From assembly GCF_009730915.1 (NCBI RefSeq), contig NC_052486.1:21853589-21917588 (forward strand): a DNA stretch of 64,000 nt. The letters are read 5' to 3'. Source of the stretch: Dioscorea cayenensis subsp. rotundata (Eukaryota; Streptophyta; Magnoliopsida; Dioscoreales; Dioscoreaceae). Both the position numbers and the translations under genes were made by a program. The notes under the pieces are model-generated. The model searched no databases. It was not told the DNA's origin and saw nothing but the letters and a program-made list of their open reading frames with translations. Shown piece after piece: positions 11,445 to 23,500 of the stretch; within the stretch, counting starts at the first letter, position 1; each line of letters starts with the position of its first letter.

Positions 11445-14400
11445 ATGAAGCCAAGAGGAAGGAGGACGAGGAGCCAGAGCCGAAGAACCCTAGGCGGCGG
11501 AGGAGAGGAAGGGAGAGGCGGTGAAGGGGTGTCTGTGATGTGCTCAAGTGCGGCTAGTGGTGGTGAGGAGATGAGGAAGAGCTCCGATGAAGGAGCTAGG
11601 GTTTCATCGGCGTCTGTTCAGATGGTGGTTAAAGAGGAGAGAGTAAGTAGTGATGGTGGTGATGTTGGTAACGTGGGAGGGAAGAAGAAGAAGGAGGTTT
11701 CTGAGGATGTTTCGGTGATGGTGATCCGTCGGCCGAAGTGGGATCGTCGGAAGGTGGAGATTATTGATTTGGAATCGACGAGTGAGGATCGGGGTGGGGA
11801 AAGAGGTGGAGGGTGGTGAGGAGGATGGAGAAGAGAGTGTAGATGGAGGTGGTGGATTTTTAGTTGGGAAAAAAAAGGGCAAGGGTTTGGAGAAGAGTGA
11901 GGAGGAAGTTGATGTGAGATCGGAGTCGGAGGAGACGTTTGCAGGAGATCTCTGTTCAGGAGAGAGCACGGAAGATTGGGGGAAAGATTATGGGTCGGGC
12001 GAGCTCTGGATCAGAGGAAAAGTTGGGTTTTTGGGCTGTTCCGAAGGGTGCCTCTGTTAAAGTTAAGAAGGAGAAAGGTGTTGAAAGCTCTGGAGAAAAG
12101 CAGCCACAGGGTCGTGGCGAAAAGTTGAGACCTTTTAGATTTGAGAATATGAGGGGGGTTTCTTGCATCGCGAGGAGGACTCGATTGAAGTTTGGGCAAC
12201 TGGAAAGAGTGTCGTATACTCAGTATTACAAAGATAAGTTCTCAGATGATGATGATGATGAGGAGGAGGAGGAGGAGGATGAGGAGGAAGAGGAGAAAGA
12301 GATAAATGGAGATGATAAAAATATGAATGAAGATGAGGATGAGGACGATGAAAATTATAAGGAAACTAGCAATGCTGAGTTTGAGGACAGTGAGACAACG
12401 AGTGCTAGTGGAGGTGATAGCTTGGTGTTTTCACTGAAGAAAAGGAAGTTCTCTGGGACTGAAACCTTGGTGTCTATCAGTGAGGAGAAGAGTGGAAGTG
12501 AAGAGGCATTAAGCAGTGGGAGCCTTGAAAACCCTCAGCAGAAACACAAACGGTCACGGTTTTGCTCAGAGAAGTTCGGCCGGAAGAAGAAGGAGAAGCA
12601 TGGGACTGTTAAAGATGCCAATGTTATTGATGTGAAGGACGCAGAGTTCAGTGTCAATTCTGAGTCATCCTCCTCTGATGAGGATGTTTGGAAGGAAAAA
12701 GAGGAAGAGGACAATGAATGAGGGGCGGTGATAGCATGGGTGTGAATGCAAGAGAAGAAGAAATAAGCTTGCTGAAGCAGTTAGGGAAGGCGATTAAAAG
12801 GAAAGGGAGACGTGCAAAAGCAAGTGCAATTTACCAACTGCTTCTGGATATTATTCAGGAGGAGAGAGAGGAGCTCTCAGGGGAGCTTCATTATAAACAA
12901 GAGGATAGGTCTGATGAAGGCCCATCTACTGGTAAGGAGTCTCTTCCATTGGACTTCTTTTTTGAAGATGAAGTTCCCAAATCAACAGAGAAGTCAGAGA
13001 ATGAGAAAATGATGGAGGAATTATGGGCGGACTTCGATTTTGTGATGGGATTAAATGATATTGGGTCCTATAATGTTCAGGTGTGCTTTTTAAATCCTTT
13101 AGTTATTCATATCAACTACAATCTGTTAATAAAAATCAAGAGGGAACAACTACTACTCACGGAAACCATTGTCACTATAAGTTGGAGTGTCGATGAGATA
13201 TCACACATAATTACTGTCGTCATGAAGTATCTTTTCCCGCTGCTATATGCCTGTTCTATTTCCCTAGATTATTTTGATAAGTTCTCTAAACAATTAAAAT
13301 CTTAGCTTTATTCAATGGATTGGCTTCAAATGTAATAAGTATCTGCCTTTGAGAACTACTCTTGAAGACCTACTTTTGGACATTGATCAATTGCAGGCTA
13401 AAATGCATCCACTATGTTTGGTTGTTTGATTTTAAATACAATAATCTAGTTGAGATAATTAGCTATTGTAGCATTTCGTTCTGCAATATGGCATGCGCCA
13501 TGCATGAATAACATCCAGGGGCTAGAATGCATCTCATATGTTCCTGATGTTTTAAATTCAATAATCCTGCCTAGCCTAAGCATTTAAATAAGTAGGCATT
13601 TCTTTTGGTACATGCCATTGCATGCATAACAGCTATTTAGATAGTTCTTATGCAGTTGTTATGTAGCCATATCGATCGTTGTGCTTTCCGTTAAATTTGT
13701 CCTGTTCTTTCATGAATAGCAAGGTCTTTATATGAACGTAATCTGCCCAAAGCAGCTACTTAATTACCGTAGGAACTAAATTTGTCGTTACTTGATAGTC
13801 ATAGGAAACAATGTGCCTTAATTTGCTTTCTTAAAACAGTATGCTCTATTTTGGAAAACTTCTTTTCTAAATGAAGCTAAAACTTGGCGTTTGTGATGTT
13901 ATTGTAGTGTGAATTGGAAGACAACGACACGGCAGAAGTTGAAGCTGATTTTGCAGCTCTTTGTGCGAAAGGGAAGCATGAAATTTATCTTGATGAACAA
14001 ATTGGAATTTGCTGCAGATACTGCTCTTATGTTCTCTTGGAGATTAAGCATGTTCTGCCATCATGGGTACAGTGAATGATGATAACATACATGTTACATG
14101 GGTTTACTTTGTGCTTTGATATTTTTTAATAAGTTTTGATTTTTGGGATCTATTTGAAGGGTGAACATCCAGGAGGGAGGTCAGGCAGGAAAAGTGCGGC
14201 TACTAAGGATTGTGACTCGATATTGAATGGCTTTCCTTCAGCAGTTGGAGCTAATGGTGGTGAAGCTTCATGTGCTTTTCCAAGTGGTACAGTCTGGGAC
14301 CATGTTCTGCAGGCGATCCGCAAATCGTTATACCCACATCAGCATGAAGCTTTTGAGTTCATGTGGAAAAATCTTGCTGGGGGAATTCACCTTGACAAGT

Positions 14401-16040
14401 TGAATTTAGAGGCTAAATCTGATGATACTGGCGGATGTGTGATTGCACATGCCCCGGGGACTGGAAAGACGCGTCTTGCAGTTGTTTTTATCGACAGTTA
14501 TCTGAAGGTGTTTCCTAAATGCAGACCTGTCATTGTTGCTCCAACTGGCATGCTTCGTATGTGGGGTGTGGAATTCAGACTGTTATGTACTGGTCTTCCA
14601 GTTCATAATTTGAATGCTGCTGAATATTCCGGTAGTGAAGTTGATTATGCTCGAGCATTAGGAGTAAAGGATCCCAGAAGCATGAGATTGATGCGCATTG
14701 TGAAACTATTGTCATGGGTGAAAGCTGGTGGTGTTCTTCTAATAAGCTATTGCCTGTTCAATCAACTTACAGCTGAAGGTTCAACCAAATATCCAGAACT
14801 AAGCAATATCCTCCGTGAAAAGCCAGGTTTACTTGTCTTTGATGAGGGGCACACACCAAGAAATGAGCGCAGTCTTATTTGGAAAACTTTGGAGAAGGTC
14901 AAAACTGAGCAGAGGATCATCTTATCTGGAACACTTTTCCAAAACAATATGAGAGAGTTTTACAACTCTTTGCGTTTGGTTAGGCCGAAAATCGCTCAAA
15001 GAATCTCTCCTCAAACAGTAAGGATTTGCCAGAAAAAATTCTTGTCTTTGGACAATGTGAGAGATGTTCCGAAGTGGAATCAGAGTATGTTAATCGCAAG
15101 CATGTCTGGTGGTAGTCTGGATGCTTTGAATGAGCTTATATCAATGATTAAACCATTTATGCATGTTTACAAAGGAACGATACTTGAAAAGCTTCCTGGC
15201 TTGAGAAATTGTTTTGTTTATTTGGAGCTCCTACCCCTTCAGAAAAGCATTTTGGAAAAATTTATGGACACTAGAAATGGCACCTTTGAGGGTGAATACA
15301 AGATATCATTGGTTTCTGTTCATCCATCACTTGTCGCATCCTGTGTATCTGAAAAGGAGAATTCTGCCTTTGACATTGATTTTCTAGGAAGTTTGAGACT
15401 GAACCCTGATGAAGGAGTGAAAACAAAATTTGTGATGGAACTTGTTCGGCTGTGTCAAGCACGGAATGAGAAAGTTTTAGTGTTCAGTCAATATATTGAT
15501 CCATTGGTCCTGATAAAGGAGCAGCTGATTAAGTTATTTAATTGGTCAGTAGGGAGAGAAGTATTACAGATGGATGGCAAGATCTCCTCAAAGCTTCGGC
15601 AATCTGCAATTGATGTTTTCAATGACTTCAAGAGTGAAGCTAAGGTCCTTCTTGCATCAATGAAAGCCTGTAGTGAGGGTATAAGCCTTGTAGGGGCTTC
15701 CCGAGTTGTTTTGCTTGATGTTGTATGGAACCCTTCAGTTGAAAGGCAGGCGATCAGTAGAGCCTTTCGACTTGGGCAAGAAAAGCATGTTTATACTTAT
15801 CATTTGATCACACCCTCCAGTGGTGAAAGAGCCAAACATGATAGGCAAAACACAAAGGACCATATTTCAAAATTGGTGTTCTCAGATGTTGTTGCTAATA
15901 TTGTGGAAGGAGATACACCACAGACTGAAGAGGAGCGCACATCTAATTTAATCTCTAAAGATGAAATTTTGAGTGAGATGGTTGACCATGATAAGTTAAA
16001 AGATATGTTCATAAAAGTATACTACCCTCAGATGGACTGA
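11445..16040 (+). CDS. CLSY: CLASSY (CLSY3/4-like) SNF2 chromatin remodeller, N-terminus frame-broken
   Basis: Three exons: 11445-13080, 13908-14066 and 14160-16040. After three one-base corrections they give about 1224 residues, normal for CLSY3/4. CLSY proteins are nuclear SNF2 ATPases that guide Pol IV to loci for siRNA production in RNA-directed DNA methylation. The N-terminal part (residues 1-545) is basic, then strongly acidic (Asp/Glu runs near 265-305) with poor conservation. The ATPase core has motif I with APGTGKT (about 695), a DEGH box (about 825), SGTLFQNN (motif III), and a helicase-C half ending in SRAFRLGQ. Frame breaks lie in exon 1 at about 11785-11815, 11945-12030 and 12713-12720. 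The ATPase exon is one clean frame. The upstream TATA box supports the ATG at 11445. Assignment to CLSY3/4 rather than CLSY1/2 is inference from size and motif style. Confidence 0.87.
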
Positions 16041-19000
16041 GATATTATTTCTGCTTCAGGAACTTGCCAATCAACCTTCATAGTATACTTTCTTTGACCA
16101 AATTCATTTTACTGGTATTTGAACTCAATTGAATGTTTTTTGCTTTTTCCATTTATAGAACATCATCTTTGGCCTGCCAATGATATGGCTTATTGCTCAG
16201 ATTCGAAATGAATACCCTGAATCATCATTCATACTTTTCTGTAAAGTACTTCTGTATTTCTCATTATAATGTAAATAATTTATTGTAGTTTTTTTTAATG
16301 CTAATGAAGGCATCATTAGCTTAGATCTGTGCTTTTAATTCCTGCTTTCTCCAATCGCTTTTTGTTATTTTGCAGGAATATTGAGATTTCTAATTGTTGT
16401 TAAATGCCTACCTATGACACAATATGCTTTATTTTAATGTGGACATTTACTGATGCTTGTATGGAAAGAGATACTCAGTGAACTGAATTTGAAATATGTT
16501 TTCATTTTATTCCAGAAAGGAAGGGGAAAAAACCTTTGAAATCTCCAAATTTACTTGAAGTTTACTATTTTAAGATCTGTACTTGATAGATTGGTAAACC
16601 TGATTCAATTTACTAATTTCTATCAGGCTATCAAGTGACTTGGAGAATATGGTAAGGATTATGACCAATACGTGAATTGATTTTTTGCTAATATGGTAAT
16701 GACTATGTTGATTTTCTTAGATTTATTCTCTTGCCAAAGAGAACAACTCTTTTTTGGACAAATCTATTGCCTGGTTCTTATGAAACCTATAAATGTTTGA
16801 CCTACGTCATGAATTATAAATGCAAATATGCGGCTGTTGTTGCTTTGCCAACTTTGTAGGAGATTAGTTGAGGAATTCGCTTAGAATGATTTACATTTAG
16901 TTCTCTAGATCTGTGATAAATAATCATAACTAGTGGCTTAACCATTTTATTTTTCTTTGATTTTGTTGGGCACTAAGTGGTTTAGCAGCAATTGTTCTTT
17001 TATTTAACTTCTCAAATGATAGTTTGTTGCACTTGATACTTATCTCATTCCTTGTTATGGAGTGTCTGTTATATGCCCTTGTTGGTTTTTTATTATGTAA
17101 AATTTAACTGATAGTTAAACTGGTTACCTGCACATTTTTTCCTTGTATGCAACTGTAGATTGCCCATCAGAACACTTCTGGTTTGATAAAGCGCACCCAA
17201 GATGTATTCCAGAATTATTTGGCTGTAAGTTGATAAACTCTTCTCCATATGCCTGCCATAAGCAATCAGCCTTTTGTAGTTTGTAAATTAACATCATTAC
17301 TTAGTGCCGCCATAAGTTCTTTGAATACCTTTATGTTACCTTGAAATCTTCGTTAGTGTAATTCTTAAATATAAACTTCTTTAGTGTGCTTAAAGAATGT
17401 AGGAGAGGTATTATTTCTTGGCAATGTAGTGTATTTGGGTTTGTTGGCTGGTGTACTAGAAATCAAGAAACATTATTGGCATCCATGCAACTTGAGATTT
17501 TTGTTTTGCTTTGAGTATTGAACTTGAAAATTGAGTTTGTAGAAGCTCATTCTGCATATATTTTATTATTTTTTTGTTTACATGGTAATTATTTAACTCT
17601 GGTGCTTCTATTGCTCGGTTTTCATGCATCTTTTGCTCATTCTAATTACCGCACTTGACAAATCATTATATTTGCATAAAATGATTAATCATCTTATCAG
17701 TTGTTTCATTTTCAAAACTGATAAATCATCGTGGTGTTCTTCTTCGGGACGAAGATCAGAAGTGCTTTGTAGGTTTTTTTTAATATTAAATTAATCACCT
17801 GCTAGGTATTCTCAAGTTAACATGCTACTTACTCCTGCCTATAACTAACAAAATCTCTTATTTTTATTAAATGTGCATGACTTGTTATCATATGTGACAT
17901 TTGGTAACTATTTCACTCTTTCAGCAATCTTTTATTTTATTGCGTTTGGAAATGTTAAATGTGTTTGCTTCCATCTGTTCACTTTGCTGTTCATTTAAGA
18001 AACACCAGAAATTAATTGTATCTCATCTTTCTCTTCACTGTCTGACTCTATTCTTCTAGCAATTGGCAGGGTCAAAATGGCCATGCAAATGAACAACAAT
18101 TGCATGTCTATAGCTTCACTGTTGAAGTGTATTTCTCAGCAGGAATCATAAGCTTCAAGTTGACTTTTGTTGATTCAATAAACTTATGAGGAACTTCAAA
18201 GAAATTTCAATATTTCATTGTTTCAACCAGGTTTTTCTTCAATTTATTTTGCTGTACAGGTTTGTGCCAGTTGATTATCCATACTTTGTTTTTATTGCCA
18301 CATCACAGCAGTGACAAAAACATAGTCAATTTTAACCACCCACTTGGTCTTCTTTGTTCTTTATCTTGTTTCACTGGAGAGCTTCATCCATATTTTACAC
18401 AACAAGCTTCTGACTTATTTTTTTACTTATCCTTGAGAATTCAGTTACTGTGTTAAATTGACTGGAAGTAGATTCAATCCTAAGTCTTTTTATATTTCTT
18501 TTCAGTCTTCATTACTTTCAGCTTTCTCTTACAATTTCCAACTCTATGACTTGTCCTTTGACAGCTCCTTCAAAGTTATGACTTGAATATCTGCAAAGCA
18601 TACACACATCACTACCTGGATGTAAATTTAATTTGTTTCTTTTTATATAAATTTCAGGACCTGGAGATACTTTCTTCATGATCAAATTCATGTGAGAAAA
18701 GATTTTGCAAAGAAAGAAGCCTTTTTCACCAGCAGGTATGTTCTTATTTCTGTGATACATTTGAAGCTATTTAAAGAAAAGAAAAAAATATCAGAATCCA
18801 TTGAAAGAGACACAACAACCCTGCACTCTTGTTTTGGTTTAATTGCCGTACAGGTCTCTGTAATTGTATAATTTATGCATTTTTAGTTCTTGCAGTATTT
18901 TTAGATACAATTAAATCCTCATATTAGACAAGTTGGGATGTTCTAGCCCACAACATAAATAGTAAAGTATTCTGTTTAAAAATATTACAATGACTTAATT

Positions 19001-20110
19001 GTACTTAAAAATATTATCGAGGACCAGAACGACTCAACTCTACTAAATATGAGGATTTTATTATACCTAAAAATATTGTAAAGACTAAAAAGACAAAAAA
19101 TACTAAAATTACATAGACCTCTAAAACAATTAAATCTTTTATTTTTTTTGTTGGTCTATTCTTTTCCTTTGTCTCATGCTTCCACAAACCTCAGCACTAG
19201 CAAAATTATAAATGAGTTTGTGACCTGTGTTGCAATGTGTGGCTATAAAATGCTTGTTTATTGATGTCACATATCATTTGTTTTTTTATACCTCTTTTCC
19301 ATATCTCAGTCTTCCTTGACATCTAAGCAAACTCAACTCAATCCTTCCATATATATATATATATATATATATATACTCATTTTTTTGAATTATAAATAGT
19401 AATGAGGTTATTATCGAATTATTATCAATTTATCTTTATTCCCATTTGATTATTTAACAATTTATTTTAATATAAATCATTTTATTTTCAAAGGTTATGT
19501 ATATATAGCCAACGACCTTTGGGTCTATTGATACACGGGTCACTGATAGAGCTCTCACGAGTGATCGTGATGCGTGGTCAGTACCCTAGTGAGCGACATC
19601 ATCCCCATTTATTCCACCTGCTGACGTCATGCCCACTCCTCTTTCCCCAGGTTATGTATATATATTGTTTTTATAAAATGGACAAGCTTGTCCATGTAGG
19701 TGAATTATATATGTATATATAAATTTCACATTAAAAATAATTAATCATAATACTAAAATATTAAAATTTTAAAAATATTTTCAAAATACCTTGTATTTTT
19801 TTTAAATTTAAAAAAAAATTGAGAAAAGAACTATACTAAAAAGATGAGGGTAAATTTGAAAAAAAAATTATGTTTGATTATCACTATTTTGTAGTATGAA
19901 TGGACACTAAACATCACAAACAGCTTTTTAAATTCATTTTTATTATATATGGAAAATTTTACTATATATATATATAATGTTTTGAATATATTATTAATAT
20001 AAATTCTTTATATATGTATATATATATATATAGGTTTTATTTGGGCTGGAATTTAAAACCCAAATAAAATGAAAGTTGGTAGCAAAATCAGAGTGGTATT
20101 TCAATTCCTA
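16041..20110. other. Four-kilobase intergenic stretch, no confident gene
   Basis: The first few hundred bases likely include the CLSY 3' UTR. Composition is less AT-rich than other spacers, and there are splice-like islands at about 17157-17225 and 18659-18737, each between AG and GT. Neither yields a recognisable product or a longer spliced frame, so they are not called as exons. The stretch could hold a non-coding transcript or a decayed gene. A (TA)n tract lies at about 19352-19374 and a SINE-like piece at 19507-19562. Confidence 0.5.
19507..19562 (+). repeat. SINE-like fragment, family copy 1
   Basis: About 55 bp match the 5' part of the element at 59287-59430: GACCTTTGGGTCTATTGATA, then an ACACGGGTC core and ATAGAGCTCTCAC. 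The similarity stops after GAGTG, so this copy is truncated. It is one of three copies recognised in the window. Confidence 0.65.
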
Positions 20111-20111
20111 A

Positions 20112-20112
<1 letters not shown>

Positions 20113-20142
<30 letters not shown>
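20113..20142 (+). repeat. (CT)n tract upstream of eIF4G
   Basis: An uninterrupted CT run of about 15 units, followed by further CT-rich stretches to about 20320. CT-rich leaders are common near plant transcription starts, so this probably marks the eIF4G promoter or 5' UTR. Confidence 0.8.
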
Positions 20143-20145
<3 letters not shown>

Positions 20146-20588
20146 GTTACTTCATTGCTCTTCCCAAAACGCCCCCGCATAAGGTTCTCTCTCTTAAACT
20201 CTTCTCTCTCATCTCTCTCTCTCTCTTCTTTTTTATTTTTCCTTTTTCGATCCATTTGTTCTTCTATTCTCTCTTTTCCTTCTTCCTTTAAACCCTTGTT
20301 TTCCTCTTTATCTCTCTTTCTCTGGTGTGATGATTCCCGCCAATCGATTCGAGCCTTGGTTCTGAGAAGAAGGGAGCATACTTCAAGCGGGATTGGCTCG
20401 AGGAGTTACTAGGTTTTTTATTTGTTTATGATTTGGTTTTTGGTTGATTTATGAATGTAGGGAATCTAGGGTTTTGATTGTGGGATTGAAGAGGTTGGGG
20501 ATTGATTTTGATCTGGTTTTTTTGGATTTTTTTTTTATTTTGTTGTTTGTGTGGATTTATAGGAGGGAGCGAATCGAGGGTGGAATTT

Positions 20589-23500
20589 ATGTCCTTCAAT
20601 CAATCTAGGGCGGAGAAGAGTGAGGGTCAGCCGAGGAAATCCGGGAGATCCGGCAGCTCCGGCTACCACAGGCCGTTTTCCAGCGGCGGGAAGGGCGGCG
20701 GCGGCGGCGGCGCCCCTCCTCCTCACTCCTCTTCTAATACCGCCTCTGTTTCTTTCAACCGCAGGTGCTTAGTAATTTTTGTTCTTGGAAATACTGAAAA
20801 AAATCTCTTACTGGTGTTCTTTGCTGATTTGGGAACGGGGTCATCAAAAAGTTGTGGTCTTGATTCATCTTTTGGTACTTGTTTACACTTTGCAGTTCCA
20901 AGAAATCTGGTAATGCTCCACAATATAGGGTAAGTCCTGTGAGTGTGGGATCAGATGGGGGAGCTGCTGTTGCCAACAATGTTGCCAATCGAACTGCTCA
21001 GAATGGCGCCCATGCGCAGATCCCTTCTCATGGTATGAATTTCATAATGTCTCTCTTTTGGGATTCTTTATTGACTTCTGCTGGATTGAGTTATTTTTAG
21101 ATACTCAATTTTGTTCCTTTTGGCTTGGATAACTATAATATCGCACTGCTTAATTTGGGACATCTGTAGGGTCATCAGATGCACCAAGCACTAGTGCGAA
21201 ACCGGTTGATTCATCAAGGAATTCAAGAGCGCTTCCTAAGGCTCCGTCATCTCAGCTTACTGCTGGAGCTTCGGACTCTGCAGCACCCGTGACACCTGCC
21301 AAAGGTTCCATTCTTTGATCACTTTCTTCATTTATGCTGTTGAAGTGGTACATTGTTGTGCATGTGTTTTGACGATTGGTGGTGTTTTTCTACTGCATAA
21401 CTGTCTTAAATAGAGCTTTATTTTCATATTTTATGCCAGGGTATGTAATCTAGTGTTTGATGTAACATGTATTTCATTGTTTTACCGCAATATTGTTTTC
21501 AGGGGATGCATCCAAGCAGTACACACTTCAGTTTGGGACGATAAGTCCTGGTATCATGAATGGAATGCAGGTGGATGTTATTCAGGATTATGCTAGTAAA
21601 ATTTTGGTTTTTGATCTTGATTTATTTATATTGATTGAGTATATACCACTGTGAATTGTAGATTCCAGCTCGGACAAGCTCAGCTCCGCCAAATTTGGAT
21701 GAGCAGAAAAGTGACCAGGTATATTAGTTGTGTGCGCTTTTGCGACGTCTATATCTAGGCTATTTTTGTGTACTTGAATTGATGTTTCTCGTTATTGTTT
21801 GTACCGCAAATACCATTTCATCTGAGATAGGTGTAATTAGCATTTAGAATATGGTACGGGTTTGTGATACATTACAACAATGCATTTTCATCATGCCTTC
21901 TTGTTGGATGTTTTGTCTATGCCCCTTTTGGAAGAACCATCTACTTGCAATGTTGCATTTTTTGTCTCTCAGTTAAAATGATATTATGGTGGTTTAATTC
22001 AGGCTCGGCATGATCCGTTTTGGGCTATGCCCACATTGCCTTTGCCCGCTGCCCCTAAACAACAACAACAAACAAGGAAAGATGTGGGTGCTATGAGACA
22101 ATCCAACCTTGGGGAGGCTTATTCACAAACACAAACTAAGAAGGAAGCGCATGTACAAAATTCTCCTCCCGTAAACATGCCTCTTCCAAAACCTTCTGTT
22201 CTTCCTGTGTCTGGTCCACCTATGCCCGTGTCGATGCCCTTCCAGCAACCACATGTATCATTGCAATTTGGTGGCCCTGGTATTCAGTTGCAATCACAGG
22301 GTGTTACAACGGCTTCACTCCAAATGCCTTTAACGTTTCCTGTTGGAGGTGCACCCCAAGTTCCGCAGCAAATGTTTGTTTCTGCTCTCCAGTCTCATCC
22401 GATGCAAGCACAGGCAATAATGCACCAGGGACAAGGCTTCGGTTTTGCACCTCAAGTTGGTCACCAACTTCCTTCTCAGTTGGGCAATCTGGGGATTGCA
22501 ATTGGCCCACAATTTGGTCAACAGCAGCCAGGAAAATTTGGAGGTCAGCGCAAAGCGACAGTTAAAATAACTCACCCAGATACCCATGAGGAATTAAGGC
22601 TGGACCAAAGAACTGATTCCGTTATAGATGGTGGTTCCTCCAGGCATAGGCCAATTTCAAACCTAACCTCTCAATCTCAGCCTCTCCCTGCATATGCTCA
22701 TCCTCATCAGATGAATTATTACGCCCCATTACAGTCTAATACTTACGGTCCTCCTATTGGATATCCCACTGCACCATCTGTTCCTATGCCAAGTGGCCCA
22801 ATGAGCACACATGGTCCAAGACATAGTTACACAGTTGGCCCGAGTGGGCAGCCTGTGTCCTATATGAGTCCACCCATTCTCAATCCTGTTACTGGTATCA
22901 AAACTGGGCCTCCTCTTCATGGTGTTCATGAATCAGTCAAGTCGGAAGTCTCATCATTCTCTGCTTCATCATCTTCAGTGCCAGTGTCAATAAAGCCATT
23001 GATTGGTTCACTTGCAGATAAGATTGGAACATCTTCAGTGATGATAACTGCACCTGTAAGTGACTCAGAGGCACATAATGTAGCAAAACCATCCTTGTTA
23101 GTAACTAATTCTCATCAGCGGAAGGGCAGTGAGATTCGTTTGGAGAGTAATTTGCCGCAGTCTGTGTCTGTTTCTGAACCATCCATCTCCAAATCATTGT
23201 CTGCTGCTCCATCTGATGCTATTTCACCACAAAGGACAGAGCATGAAAGTGTCTCAGCTGCTCCAGTTTCACTTGCAGGGGATGCAGTAGGAGCTGAAGG
23301 CAGAAAAAAGGAGCCTATCACAAGATCTAACTCTTTGAAGGAGCATCAAAAGAAACCTAGCAAAAAGGATCCAAAGCACATGCAACCTCAGCAGCAACAA
23401 CAGGTAGTTTTATACTGTGTTTCTTTAGAGTGTTAGAAGTCAGAACCCGCATGATTTCTCTTCTGTGCATATCTGACTGTAGTTTGTCTGCCTTGCCAAA

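Noticed and set aside
17157-17225. Exon-like island reading DCPSEHFWFDKAHPRCIPEL
   Set aside because: It is between AG and GT, but no partner exon continues it and I cannot link it to a family; possibly chance or a lost gene.
20155-20412. Frame upstream of eIF4G that could be an upstream ORF
   Set aside because: It does not begin with ATG and is translated CT-rich leader.
22304-22587. Minus-strand frames inside the large eIF4G exon (also 23115-23587, 25531-25878)
   Set aside because: Antisense shadows of a long, conserved coding exon; no domains.
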